From Isosphaeraceae bacterium (GTDB taxonomy: Bacteria; Planctomycetota; Planctomycetia; Isosphaerales; Isosphaeraceae), in contig JANXSX010000086.1 in the NCBI GenBank assembly GCA_025356475.1, positions 1 to 64,000 of the forward strand: a stretch of DNA of 64,000 nt, given 5' to 3'. A model generated the notes under the pieces. The model made no database searches, was not told the origin of the DNA, and saw only the letters and a list, made by a program, of their open reading frames with translations. A program made the translations under genes and the position numbers. How positions within the stretch are numbered: the stretch's first letter is position 1; every line of letters begins with the position of its first letter. Positions 44,016 to 53,145 of this stretch are shown piece after piece.

Positions 44016-45911
44016 ATGAGTAGACTCTATAAACCGGGTGATGGTTACGCATCATCCTTTGCGATTTCGAGTTCGACAGGAGCAGCCTCGAATGCCGATA
44101 GCCTTCCAACCGGCTCATTGTTACGTAGTGGAGTTCTCGACGCTTCCACAAGCGTAGTCATTTCCAACACTGCGACAGGTCTCTACAAGGCCGCGTGTAC
44201 AATTCCAAGCGGATACCTTCCCGGTGATACCGTGGAACTGCTTATTTCCGCCTCTGTTGTGGGGGTTGCGACCAAAGCGATCACCGATCGCATTAGGCTC
44301 GTCAACTTCGATTCGACAACCAACGGGACGGGCGGTCTTCCTACGCTCGGTTCTAGCATCGGGCAACTCGCGCTTACGTCCGGGACGGTCACGGTCGGCA
44401 CAAACAACGATAAGACCGGCTATACTGCTTCCACTGTGTCGGACAAGACGGGATACTCGCTCGCGACGTCTCAGGCTTTTAACACGACGGGGAGCGTTGG
44501 AAGTGTCACCGGGTCGGTTGGAACAGTTGTCGGCCTCACTGCCTCTTCGATTGCGACGACTGTTTGGAGCGATACCTCTCCGGGCGATTTCGGGATCTTA
44601 GGAAGTCCGGGTAAAGCGATTCTTACTTATCTCGACTCGGCAGTGTCAAGCCGATCGAGTTATGCAGGAACAGACACGAGTGGAACCACGACCTTACTCG
44701 CTCGACTCACGAATCTACGCGCCGGGTTCCTCGACAATCTGTCAGGAGGATCGGTTGCGCTCGCTAGCGGAGTTATTGTCTCAACGAATAACGATAAGAG
44801 CGGCTATAGCCTCGCCTCTTCTCAGACTTTCAACACGACAGGGGCTGTCGGGTCTGTAGTGGGTGGGGTGGTCGTATCTATTAATAATGACAAACTTGGA
44901 TATTCGGTGAACAACGTCTCCGATAAGACAGGTTACAGTCTCGCATCCTCACAAAGCTATAGTACTACCGGATCGGTTGGATCGGTGCTATCACCGGTGA
45001 GTCTCAGCGGAAAACCAGGCGTCAGTCTGGCTGCTAGCGATGTATCTGGAAACCTCCCCGCCATTGTAAATGCCTACGCAACTGGTAAAGATCCTGAAAC
45101 GCAAGTCTGGGAAGCTAGCCTGGGCGCACATGCCAATACGGGAACGTTTGGGCTGCTCAGCAGGCCTCTCTATGCGGCCAACGCTAACGGAGGCGGGTTG
45201 GCTTCGATCACATTGGACGGAAATGCGTCGAGTGTTGACGACTATTACACTGGTCAAACCCTGGTTACGTTGACTAATCCAGGTAGTGGGCAAGCACGTA
45301 CAATTACTGCATATAATGCGACGACGAAAGTAGCGACCCTGAATCCCGCATGGTCGGTACAACCTAGTGTTGGAACGAAGTTCGCAATTTATCCCGCGAA
45401 TACAAATTATCCATTGAACTTTAGGAACTTCTTGATTGGCTCTGACGGATCGATCACTGCAGGTTCAATCATCGACAAAACGGGCTATAGCCTGGCATTT
45501 ACACAGACATTTAGTACAACCGGATCGGTAGGAGCAATTGCCTCGGGTGTTACTGTTGCGAGCAACCTCGACAAATCCGGCTACTCACTGGCTTCGACGC
45601 AAAATTTCAGCACATCAGGGAATGTAGCAACTGTGACGAGTGTGGTGTCTCCGGTCGTTGTCGGTACAAATCAAGACAAGTCGGGATATCAACTCTCTAG
45701 CTCTGGTCTTGACTCCATTCAAGTTGAGGCAGGCATCAATGCAAGACAAGCCCTCGCGCTGACCATGGACGCTGCGGGCTCGGGTATTGTCTCAGGTGCT
45801 GCTTCCTCTACGATAACAGTTCGGAATCCAACTGGGTCGCAAACTCGCATTGTGGCAATGGTAGATGCAGATGGGAATCGATTGAATATTGCTTTGAGTC
45901 CTCCGATTTAA
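44016..45911 (+). CDS. DKxGY-repeat tail-fibre-like protein
   Basis: ATG 44016 lies one base after the stop of the esterase gene. The 631-residue product has an N-terminal domain (KPGDGYASSFAISSSTG), then about seven repeats with DKTGYSLATSQAFNTTGSVG-like wording, common in phage fibres. A central globular part near 350-480 interrupts them. The C-terminal end (SGYQLSSSGLDSIQVEAGIN to the stop) is shared with the gene at 49073. It probably forms a long fibre or a baseplate-associated rod. Confidence 0.7.
   Translation: MSRLYKPGDGYASSFAISSSTGAASNADSLPTGSLLRSGVLDASTSVVISNTATGLYKAACTIPSGYLPGDTVELLISASVVGVATKAITDRIRLVNFDSTTNGTGGLPTLGSSIGQLALTSGTVTVGTNNDKTGYTASTVSDKTGYSLATSQAFNTTGSVGSVTGSVGTVVGLTASSIATTVWSDTSPGDFGILGSPGKAILTYLDSAVSSRSSYAGTDTSGTTTLLARLTNLRAGFLDNLSGGSVALASGVIVSTNNDKSGYSLASSQTFNTTGAVGSVVGGVVVSINNDKLGYSVNNVSDKTGYSLASSQSYSTTGSVGSVLSPVSLSGKPGVSLAASDVSGNLPAIVNAYATGKDPETQVWEASLGAHANTGTFGLLSRPLYAANANGGGLASITLDGNASSVDDYYTGQTLVTLTNPGSGQARTITAYNATTKVATLNPAWSVQPSVGTKFAIYPANTNYPLNFRNFLIGSDGSITAGSIIDKTGYSLAFTQTFSTTGSVGAIASGVTVASNLDKSGYSLASTQNFSTSGNVATVTSVVSPVVVGTNQDKSGYQLSSSGLDSIQVEAGINARQALALTMDAAGSGIVSGAASSTITVRNPTGSQTRIVAMVDADGNRLNIALSPPI
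44397..45720 (+). repeat. DKxGY protein repeats in the fibre gene
   Basis: Repeat units centred on a [N/S]xDK[T/S/L]GY core begin near 44400, 44441, 44790, 44886, 44922, 45475, 45571 and 45675. They are irregular: one pair is adjacent and a non-repeated part lies between about 45000 and 45470. This is protein-level repetition, not a nucleotide tandem repeat. Confidence 0.6.
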
Positions 45912-46443
45912 CCCGGGAAACCAATCGGCTATGTTCGCTCTTCGACTATTTCCACGAAGGTTGTTTCCATCAAGGCTATATGCTCATGGGGGTACTATGG
46001 CGATAGAGATCACACCCCCGATCTCCGACTCTCGCCCACTAAGATGGATTCCAGTGAAAGTTCTTCGATCACGAAGGCTTCGTTAAGAGGATCATCTGTC
46101 AGGCGGAGTAACCATGGTTTCGGATAGATAGTGCAGACGACCTTCGCGTTTGTGAGAGGGTTCGGGTCGAGGGATGTTCTTTTTGGAATCCCGAGTGAAA
46201 TCGACCTCGTTGAGAAAGACTGTGGATTAGGTCTCGGTCTTGACGAATCACAAATATTTGTTCGGATCAGCACTTCAATGACAACGAGGAGCAAACTCAA
46301 GCATCGGTCCTCCCGTAGAACAACAAGATCAGGTAGGCCGACAGTTGCGCGGAGGCAGAGCTCGCCCGTTTTTAGTAGAACGTTAACGTAGCCCTCGATA
46401 ATTTTCGAATACCATCTTTCCTAAGACGATTCTAGGTGACAAC
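45912..46443. other. Gap between fibre and tailspike genes
   Basis: About 530 bases carry no credible gene. A 96-codon leftward frame from TTG 46300 and an 86-codon rightward frame from GTG 46131 overlap each other and show no family resemblance or good ribosome site. It could be a decayed gene or a regulatory stretch, unusual inside an otherwise packed cluster. Confidence 0.45.
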
Positions 46444-48642
46444 ATGGCTTTTGCCGTGGGCGGAACGACTTCATCTCGAAGCCCGTGGGGATCGCATACC
46501 ATAGATGCGAGGGACTATGGGGTTCAGGCGGACGGAAATGACTGCTCCGCAGCCTTACAGGCAGCCGTTGACGCTGCGATGCTTAGTATTCAAGTGCGTG
46601 ATGGAACTACCCGGAGAGCGATGGTCCATGTTCCATCGGCACAGGCTAGTTATGTACTGAATAACCCTGTTTATATTGATTCTGACAATGTTGGAATTCA
46701 AGGTGAGGGTCGCGGAGTGACGTGTTTCGCGACGGGCCAGTTTCCTCAGAAGCCTGGGTTTGTCTTGGGTCTCCCTCGTGGTTCTGGTGCGATACGGAAT
46801 GGGGTTCCCAACATTCGCTATGGAGCGCTCGACGCTTCGTATCGACTGGATCTTTTTGGTAAGCTCGATACTACTGCGGTGAGTGCGCCAAATATAAGAT
46901 GGGGTATTCGCACAAAACATGATTCAATAGTTCAGGTCCAGTGTGGAGCATTACTACTTGGCTGGCAGAGTTTACGAAAGTTTACGATAGAACTCTGTCT
47001 GGACTCCGGAAACGGAGGCCAGCCCATGACGCCAAGTGTACAGATCATGGGACGAGGAGATAGCTTCGCACCGGCACCATGGCTGTTAAGTTGCGGTTCC
47101 GATGGTAGTTTGGCATTCTCATTTCGAACTTCAGATCAAGTGGGTCCAGGTAATCCTCGGCGAGGCTTTGTCTTTCCCTTGACTGGGGTCGGACCATATC
47201 GGATTTCTGTGCAGATCGATATGGATTTAGGTCAGTCGCAGGCATATGTAAACGGCGTGCAAGTCGGAATTACTAATGGTACCTGGCCTCCAGGATTGTC
47301 TCTCTTCTACGACGACTGGAAACCGTTCATCCTCGGTTACTCAGAGGACGGCGAGCGCTTTGGGGGCGTTGGCTCTGATATCAGCTTTCTCGGCTTTTTG
47401 CTGGCAAATGGGTTAAGGTATAAGAATAATGGTATAGGTAAAGTGCAACGATGCGTAGACTCAATTCCGATCCTAGGTGGTTTGGCACCAAATGATGGTT
47501 TTCGCTTCTATGGCATGGCACGCTATGACATTGTGAGCGGCGACACTCTTGTTAGATTGTCGACTCTTGAATCCCCTTCGAGCCTAGACAGGATGGTCAC
47601 ATTCAATGAAGGGCCAGGACTTTTTGATAGGCTATTGTCCGGCTACTTCATAAACCAGGGTGCATGGCTCGGCGGGGGTGGAGGAATTTCCAATAACACT
47701 CTTCGTGGTTTCACCATCGGTGGAAAGGGCCACGCCGTTCCGATCCTTGTCGGGGGCGTCCTCGGTGCGCAGATTCAAGATATCCGCGCCTTCGGAGGTT
47801 GGAACGGGATCGGCTCGATAAATCTAGGGGCGAATTATACAGTTGATGTGCAGGATTGCTTCCTCTCCGGGACTGATGCCGCGTATTACGGATTCTGGCA
47901 GATCTTAAAAGCTCAGAATCTGTTCTTCGAATCGTACGGCAACACTATCATGCGATTAGTCGGGAGTAACCTCAGCCTGCGAGATTTTTTTGCCACTTCG
48001 AGTAGCTCAGCTGACACCTTCTTCAAATTTCATAAATCGGGCTATGGCGGTGGTTACTCGCTCACTGATGGATGGATTAATACGGAGGGCGAAACCCTTA
48101 CTGATTCAGCCATACACTTTGAGTTACATCCATTTGCACAATCGTATCTCAACTTAAAAAACATTCAACTAGGGACGATCGGCACCGCTCCCGTAATCCG
48201 AATTCGCGATACCGGAAACTATAATCCACCTAGTGGCCTAGGTTATGGTTGGCTAGCGAGCGACAACCTAACCGTGATTTCATCGGGTCCTTATATTGAC
48301 ATTGATGGGTCACGGTGCTTTGGTGAGGTGAAAGGTGCTCCAAATTTCTCCGGCGTCCGACTCGTCCACGAGGGAACCTTCGGAACAGACTGTAACATCG
48401 TAATCCAAGAGTCTGGGTACACAGGTCCTCCGAGAACCTCCTCGTGGTATCCGGGAGCTCACTCTCTCGAAAACAGACGCCCTGCCGATGGGCAATACAT
48501 AGAGTGGCGCTGCATTAAGGCTGGAGTTTTCGGCACTCCAATTCCACCTACTTTTGTGGGAACGAGCCCTTCGCAACTTAGCCCTGATTGCCTTGCATCT
48601 TATGTTTTAAACCATATGTATATTTCGGTAGAGCTTAACTAA
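46444..48642 (+). CDS. Tailspike, pectate-lyase-type helix with lectin-like insert
   Basis: The 732-residue protein starts with DYGVQADGNDCSAALQAAVD, the Pectate_lyase_3 start of a right-handed beta-helix. At about 150-330 a jelly-roll (concanavalin A/LamG-like) domain seems inserted (FTIELCLDSGN, YRISVQIDMDLGQSQAYVNG). The helix resumes with GISNNTLRGFTIGGKGH and NYTVDVQDCFLSGTD. Phage tailspikes of this kind bind and often cut cell-surface polysaccharide. No catalytic triad is confirmed. Confidence 0.75.
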   Translation: MAFAVGGTTSSRSPWGSHTIDARDYGVQADGNDCSAALQAAVDAAMLSIQVRDGTTRRAMVHVPSAQASYVLNNPVYIDSDNVGIQGEGRGVTCFATGQFPQKPGFVLGLPRGSGAIRNGVPNIRYGALDASYRLDLFGKLDTTAVSAPNIRWGIRTKHDSIVQVQCGALLLGWQSLRKFTIELCLDSGNGGQPMTPSVQIMGRGDSFAPAPWLLSCGSDGSLAFSFRTSDQVGPGNPRRGFVFPLTGVGPYRISVQIDMDLGQSQAYVNGVQVGITNGTWPPGLSLFYDDWKPFILGYSEDGERFGGVGSDISFLGFLLANGLRYKNNGIGKVQRCVDSIPILGGLAPNDGFRFYGMARYDIVSGDTLVRLSTLESPSSLDRMVTFNEGPGLFDRLLSGYFINQGAWLGGGGGISNNTLRGFTIGGKGHAVPILVGGVLGAQIQDIRAFGGWNGIGSINLGANYTVDVQDCFLSGTDAAYYGFWQILKAQNLFFESYGNTIMRLVGSNLSLRDFFATSSSSADTFFKFHKSGYGGGYSLTDGWINTEGETLTDSAIHFELHPFAQSYLNLKNIQLGTIGTAPVIRIRDTGNYNPPSGLGYGWLASDNLTVISSGPYIDIDGSRCFGEVKGAPNFSGVRLVHEGTFGTDCNIVIQESGYTGPPRTSSWYPGAHSLENRRPADGQYIEWRCIKAGVFGTPIPPTFVGTSPSQLSPDCLASYVLNHMYISVELN

Positions 48643-48643
48643 T

Positions 48644-49054
48644 ATGCCCGGTTTTTTCACCGATTATCTGAACAACAAGGTTTTGGATCTAGTTTTGGGT
48701 GGGAGTTCATTGCTAGGTCCAACAACTGTGTATGTGGGACTCTCGCTGGGTGCGTCGAATAAAGCGGGCTCAATTAGCGAGCCGTCCTTTTCTGCGGGCT
48801 ATTCCCGAATCGCGGTTGCAAATACACTCGTAAACTTTCCCGCAGCCTCCAACGGGACTAAGTCGAACGCTAACCCGGTCTCCTTTCCCTCCCCGACAGC
48901 ATCGTGGGGCACCATTGTCTCTGTCTTTTTGGCGGATGCCATGAGTGGCGGGAACATCCTGGCCATGGCTGACCTCTCACTACCAAAATCAGTCTCTTCC
49001 GGTAACGGCGGCCCACGAATCGCAACGAATGCCATGTTTCTTTCGCACACCTAA
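48644..49054 (+). CDS. Phage tail-fibre-associated protein
   Basis: The 136-residue protein has DYLNNKVLDLVLGGSSLLGP, TVYVGLSLGASNKAGS and GYSRIAVANTLVNFPAASNG, wording shared by a widespread phage tail family (gp80-like). They lie by tail fibres in many siphophages. It begins one base after the tailspike gene's stop, suggesting coupled translation. Confidence 0.75.
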   Translation: MPGFFTDYLNNKVLDLVLGGSSLLGPTTVYVGLSLGASNKAGSISEPSFSAGYSRIAVANTLVNFPAASNGTKSNANPVSFPSPTASWGTIVSVFLADAMSGGNILAMADLSLPKSVSSGNGGPRIATNAMFLSHT

Positions 49055-49072
49055 ACCGATCGAGGTGAATTG

Positions 49073-49777
49073 ATGGCAGTGCGAATTCGATTTCAATATT
49101 CAACGGGCGCTGTACTAGGGTATTCCGTCGAAAGGCTTGCTGATGGTCTGTACCTAGACTTCACAGATAGTCTCTTTCGCCCAAATCCGGCAAGCATTGT
49201 TGGGTCTTTGATTGAGGATGATACTCCGTTCAAGGGGAGATATCGTGTGACAATCAGCTCCACACCGTCTTCTCAATTTCTTGACGGAAACTATGCTGTA
49301 AGTATTCATAACATCACAGCCTCTAATATTGTCATTGGCATTCTCGGCCTGACGATCGCCGCTGGGGACGATATGCCCTGGTATCCCGATCCTTGGTCGA
49401 CCTCATTGCCTGGCTCCTACGCTGTTGGTACAGCCGGTTCCATGCTCGGGACTAATCTCGATGCAAAAATTACAACCCGGTCAATCTATGCTGGAGGAGC
49501 TGTTGCCAGCGTTACAGCTCCCGTGACTGTAGGTGCGAATAATGACAAGAATGGATATCAACTCTCTTCAGCAGGCTTTGACTCTATTTCGATCGAACCT
49601 GGCGTTAACGCTCGGCAAGCGCTTAGCCCGATCCTTGCAGCGTCGGCGGGTGTGGTAAGTGGCGCTGGTACAGGAACAATTGTAATCAAAGGCGGAAACA
49701 ATACCGTCAGTCGAATTACTGCCTCGACGGATAATGTTGGAAATAGAATGGGTGTGACACTGAATTTGCCTTCATGA
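49073..49777 (+). CDS. Fibre-family protein sharing the DKxGY end domain
   Basis: ATG 49073 is preceded by GAGGTG. The 234-residue product has an unknown N-terminal domain and a C-terminal part, NNDKNGYQLSSAGFDSISIE through to the end, that matches the end of the fibre protein ending at 45911. The pair probably arose by duplication or recombination and may attach in the same way. Confidence 0.65.
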   Translation: MAVRIRFQYSTGAVLGYSVERLADGLYLDFTDSLFRPNPASIVGSLIEDDTPFKGRYRVTISSTPSSQFLDGNYAVSIHNITASNIVIGILGLTIAAGDDMPWYPDPWSTSLPGSYAVGTAGSMLGTNLDAKITTRSIYAGGAVASVTAPVTVGANNDKNGYQLSSAGFDSISIEPGVNARQALSPILAASAGVVSGAGTGTIVIKGGNNTVSRITASTDNVGNRMGVTLNLPS

Positions 49778-49971
49778 TTCTAGTGCCACGACCTGCGGTA
49801 GATAGAAATTAGGTCAATCGGTCTGGACGAATCGACTCTTGGGTCCTAGGCCCCAGCAGATTCTGAACGTCTGCTTGGTCTCCTCAGAAGGCTCCGGACC
49901 TTTTACAAGTAGCCTCTTACACGCTTGCGCTTGCGACAAATTCAGACGGTAGACTTCAGGAGTCGTGTCCC

Positions 49972-50526
49972 TTGAATGATGCACTCTACTTTGCTCCTAG
50001 CTACTTCAGTCCTTATTACTTTACGTCACTTGCATCAATCAGCGACACGACGCAACCTCCTTCTGATACACCACTAGAATATCGTGATCGTGACGCCTTC
50101 AATGCAATCTGTAAGCTGCTCGAATCTACGGGGGAGTTCGCCTCTGTAAATCTCGGCACAGTAATCGATAAGGGCTCCATATCGATCGACCGACTACCGC
50201 TGGCTGCTATCCAGCCTCAAGAATGGCTTGAATCAGACGATTCTGATCCGACCCTCCTTCTTAGGCAGGTGGTCTTCGACATCATTGTAGTCTGCAGAGC
50301 AGAAAGCCCAGAGGTTGCCATTGACACAGCAGGACGACTTAGCTCAATCGTACAGAACAGCCTGAACGGATCGAGTCTTAATGGTGGCTGTCTTCCTGCT
50401 CTTACTATGATCAGACATGGAAAGCTCCATCGCAAGACGAGTCGATACCCTGAACAAAGAACAATCCTGCGGGGCGAGTTTAGCTATTTTGTTCAATCGA
50501 TTGATGGTCATGGAAACATCGATTAA
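49972..50526 (+). CDS. Putative tail terminator protein
   Basis: TTG 49972 has AGGAG nine or so bases upstream. The 184-residue protein has RDAFNAICKLLESTGEFASV, then VVFDIIVVCRAESP and a beta-rich C-terminus. The order, tail terminator followed by tail tube gene, and the fold outline fit phage tail terminator or completion proteins. Identity is from context. Confidence 0.55.
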   Translation: MNDALYFAPSYFSPYYFTSLASISDTTQPPSDTPLEYRDRDAFNAICKLLESTGEFASVNLGTVIDKGSISIDRLPLAAIQPQEWLESDDSDPTLLLRQVVFDIIVVCRAESPEVAIDTAGRLSSIVQNSLNGSSLNGGCLPALTMIRHGKLHRKTSRYPEQRTILRGEFSYFVQSIDGHGNID

Positions 50527-50546
50527 ATTATTTTAAGAGACAGCAT

Positions 50547-50984
50547 ATGCCAGCATCAAAGCGGTTCATGAATTGGTCTGGTGTCACCTTCACTCCCCAA
50601 GGTGGTCAACCTCTCTCCATCACAGGTGTCACTGCGATCGAGATCGATACCAATGGTCAATTACTTAAGTTCTCGGGCGATGGGGATAAATTTTATACTA
50701 CAGTTGTCACTGACGTTATGGATCCAACAGTTACCATCCATACAGCCGACTTAGCCGCGATCCGAGCTACTCCCCTCGGCTCACTCGGATCTCTTAGTGC
50801 CACCTTCAATGATGCAAGAAACGGAAACGGTACTGGAGCTATTACCTACACGTTATCTAATGCTGTCGTCGCATCGGGCGCGGTACGTGGTACACATCGT
50901 CAATTCGGTCATGGCACAATTGTGTTCAGCTCATATTCAAGTGATGGAATCACAAACCCACTCTCCACAACGATAAATAACTGA
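50547..50984 (+). CDS. Putative tail tube protein
   Basis: This 145-residue beta-rich protein has NWSGVTFTPQGGQPLSITGV and TVVTDVMDPTVTIHTADLAA, typical of phage tail tube proteins, and is placed after the terminator-like gene. No sheath gene is adjacent, so a contractile tail is unlikely. Confidence 0.65.
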   Translation: MPASKRFMNWSGVTFTPQGGQPLSITGVTAIEIDTNGQLLKFSGDGDKFYTTVVTDVMDPTVTIHTADLAAIRATPLGSLGSLSATFNDARNGNGTGAITYTLSNAVVASGAVRGTHRQFGHGTIVFSSYSSDGITNPLSTTINN

Positions 50985-51004
50985 GACGATCGAGAGGAGC
51001 GAAA

Positions 51005-51301
51005 ATGAAGTCGGGTGAGATTCCGAATGCAATCCGTTGCATGCATTCCTTCGCTGGCTGCGGTGATGCCCAATCGCGACTTCTAAGTCTACAGGATCAG
51101 TTTTCTGGGATATTAGGCAGCCCGAGAGTTTACGTTCGACAGCAAGGCACAGAGCATTTCCTGTCCGCTGACCCATCGGATTCACTACTCTACTCAAACA
51201 ACAGTCCCAGATCAGGCACATCACGGTACCACTGGCAAGACCGAGGAGATGGGGTTCTCTATGGCTTTCTTGAGGAGGGAACGGACGCCCCACGAGGTTG
51301 A
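51005..51301 (+). CDS. Hypothetical phage protein, 98 residues
   Basis: GAGAGGAG lies five bases before the ATG, a strong ribosome site. The product (MHSFAGCGDAQSRLLSLQDQ, then a Tyr/Ser-rich part) has no recognised family. It overlaps the next gene by 41 bases in another frame. It may be a small tail assembly factor. Confidence 0.45.
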   Translation: MKSGEIPNAIRCMHSFAGCGDAQSRLLSLQDQFSGILGSPRVYVRQQGTEHFLSADPSDSLLYSNNSPRSGTSRYHWQDRGDGVLYGFLEEGTDAPRG

Positions 51302-51818
51302 GCGGCGGCGACCGGGTGCGACGGGTACATTTATTCTGCTTGCGAACGGTGAGGAGTGGCTATTATCAAATGTGTCGATATCTCTAACGTCGACTGATCT
51401 GATGACGCCTAAGATAGATGATGTACTTAACCGAATCTTCGAATCGATGATGCTGGAAGGTCGGGTCTCTCTAAGTGAAATTTGGTCCGTTGCAATTGTA
51501 TTACTCCGAATCAACTACAACTTGAGTGACGCAGAGATCTACCAACTTCTTGAGCTTAAGCTAGGAGCGGAATGCGACAAGTTTGCCGAAGATATTCTAC
51601 AAATAGCACTTGTTTTTGAGCCTGGTTCCAAGGGGTTCACGGATTGGATTCGGAGTAGCTTAATCGCGAATCGGATTGACCCTAGTCAACTCAGCGTTCG
51701 CGATGTCCCTAACGTTCTCGAGATTCTCGTCGCGACCAACCGAACGATCCCACTCGCCTCCTTCGCCGATAGTTGCCTAGTGGCACAAGAACGACAGCTC
51801 TTGGAGTCTCTCGTTTGA
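51261..51818 (+). CDS. Putative tail assembly chaperone
   Basis: ATG 51261 gives 185 residues, beginning MAFLRRERTPHEVERRRPGA and continuing with a helical body (FESMMLEGRVSLSEIWSVAI, YNLSDAEIYQLLELKLGAEC). Gene order after the tail tube and before a tape-measure position, and overlap with the next gene, fit a G-type tail chaperone. A frameshift site was not located. Confidence 0.45.
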   Translation: MAFLRRERTPHEVERRRPGATGTFILLANGEEWLLSNVSISLTSTDLMTPKIDDVLNRIFESMMLEGRVSLSEIWSVAIVLLRINYNLSDAEIYQLLELKLGAECDKFAEDILQIALVFEPGSKGFTDWIRSSLIANRIDPSQLSVRDVPNVLEILVATNRTIPLASFADSCLVAQERQLLESLV

Positions 51819-52225
51819 ATCACATAATCAAGCCAGAAAGTTGTAGAAGGCCTGGTGTCAGGTCTAAAGAAATCGTCCTCGCCGACGGTCTGTCCTGGGG
51901 ATTTGGACTGCCGAGCCGTCGTCTAGCACCGAAAACCACAGTTCGTCAGGATGGCATTGGGGCGGCGACACCGACGATCGAGGTAGAAACGCGGTTGGGT
52001 TATTCCTATCTAGTCGAACATTGTTTGACATTTCTCACAGATGCTCTTGAGAGCGGATCTCAACTAGTGTTGTGGGGAGGATTCTTCACTCTCGCCACCA
52101 TGTTGCTACAGGAAGCTAACGATCTTTGCTTGGACGATTGCACTTTCTTACTAAGTGTAAAAGACGATGAAATCCCTCGCCTGGTCTATGAAGTCCTCGG
52201 CCTATTTCCTCGAGTATGCACATGA
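51815..52225 (+). CDS. Hypothetical protein following tail chaperone
   Basis: TTG 51815 overlaps the chaperone-like gene's stop by four bases. The 136-residue product starts MNHIIKPESCRRPGVRSKEI and has a hydrophobic helical end (LVLWGGFFTLATMLLQEAND). It might be translated alone or, in the lambda G-GT style, as a -1 frameshift extension. No slippery heptamer is clear, so coupling by overlap is likelier. Confidence 0.5.
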   Translation: MNHIIKPESCRRPGVRSKEIVLADGLSWGFGLPSRRLAPKTTVRQDGIGAATPTIEVETRLGYSYLVEHCLTFLTDALESGSQLVLWGGFFTLATMLLQEANDLCLDDCTFLLSVKDDEIPRLVYEVLGLFPRVCT

Positions 52226-53124
52226 GCCCTGCCCAGTCATACTCCCAGACCATGAATTGGTGGACATCAGGAGAGCGGCGGATACCAAACATGGACTTTC
52301 GCCTGATTTATCGTCGAGCCTCAGGATTATCCTCGGTCGAACTCGATGCTGTGTCAGATGATTGTCCACCAGTGCCGTATGTCATCGATTGTGTTCTGGC
52401 ATCGGACAGGTCATATGTAAAATCGAGAGAAGTCTCCGATTTGTCGGATGCCGATCAACGTGATGAGGAAAGTTCTTCAGGCTCGATCCCTACTCCATTT
52501 TCTAGCAAGGCTTTGATCGCAGGTTGTATTGGAGTGTCAGTAAGTAGCTTGGCTGATCCTCCCTCAGATGCTTTGTCATCCCTGAGAGTCTCTCATTCTC
52601 TCTCAGTTAAGAGTATCCAGACTATTGGCTTGAATAATGTATCTCCAGACCCATTAGACATAATAGTAAATACCGTTCGTTTACCGCTGTGTGGCCTCTT
52701 AGATAAGTCTCAAAACACCCATGCTGCAGGACCAGCCAGTGGCGATTGTTACGACACAGTCACTGTCAATTCGAGAAGCAATCTGATACAGACTGATCCC
52801 TCCGACTACTGGTTTGACGGCCCTGAGTGGGGACGAAATCTTCTAAAGTCTTCTTTTCCTACTGCATACTCTTCCCCTACTCCATCCGCAGAGGGAGCTC
52901 CGCGAAGAAAAGGATCCGCCCAGCACCATCAGACTGGGAGTTATGTCGAGACGGATCGGCAGGGTACGGAATCAAGCAGTTTAGTCGGTTCAGCATCCCG
53001 ACTCGATGAGAGCGAAGATCGCAACGCTCGCACTAACGAATTACTTGAGCAGCTACTTGCAGTGATCGAGAGGATGAGTGCTGACCATCGATATAAGTTA
53101 CCTCAAACAACGCGACCGTATTGA
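52216..53124 (+). CDS. Short protein in tape-measure position
   Basis: The 302-residue product lies where tailed phages keep the tape-measure gene, after the chaperone-like genes and before baseplate genes. It is rich in Ser, Asp and Pro, has one weak hydrophobic segment (ALIAGCIGVSVSSLADPPSD), and ends in a helix (RNARTNELLEQLLAVIERMS) like tape-measure C-termini. A normal tape measure is 600 to 1500 residues with long coiled coils, absent here. It may be a shrunken tape measure or another tail protein. Confidence 0.5.
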   Translation: MHMSPAQSYSQTMNWWTSGERRIPNMDFRLIYRRASGLSSVELDAVSDDCPPVPYVIDCVLASDRSYVKSREVSDLSDADQRDEESSSGSIPTPFSSKALIAGCIGVSVSSLADPPSDALSSLRVSHSLSVKSIQTIGLNNVSPDPLDIIVNTVRLPLCGLLDKSQNTHAAGPASGDCYDTVTVNSRSNLIQTDPSDYWFDGPEWGRNLLKSSFPTAYSSPTPSAEGAPRRKGSAQHHQTGSYVETDRQGTESSSLVGSASRLDESEDRNARTNELLEQLLAVIERMSADHRYKLPQTTRPY

Positions 53125-53145
53125 ATCTACATAACGAGTCGTCAC

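Noticed and set aside
44397-45720. Repeats considered as a CRISPR array or diversity-generating element
   Set aside because: Repeats are protein-level, vary in sequence and spacing, and no cas or reverse transcriptase gene is present.
46010-46391. Opposite-strand frames of 96 and 86 codons in the cluster gap
   Set aside because: They overlap one another, use TTG or GTG starts without good ribosome sites, and match no family.
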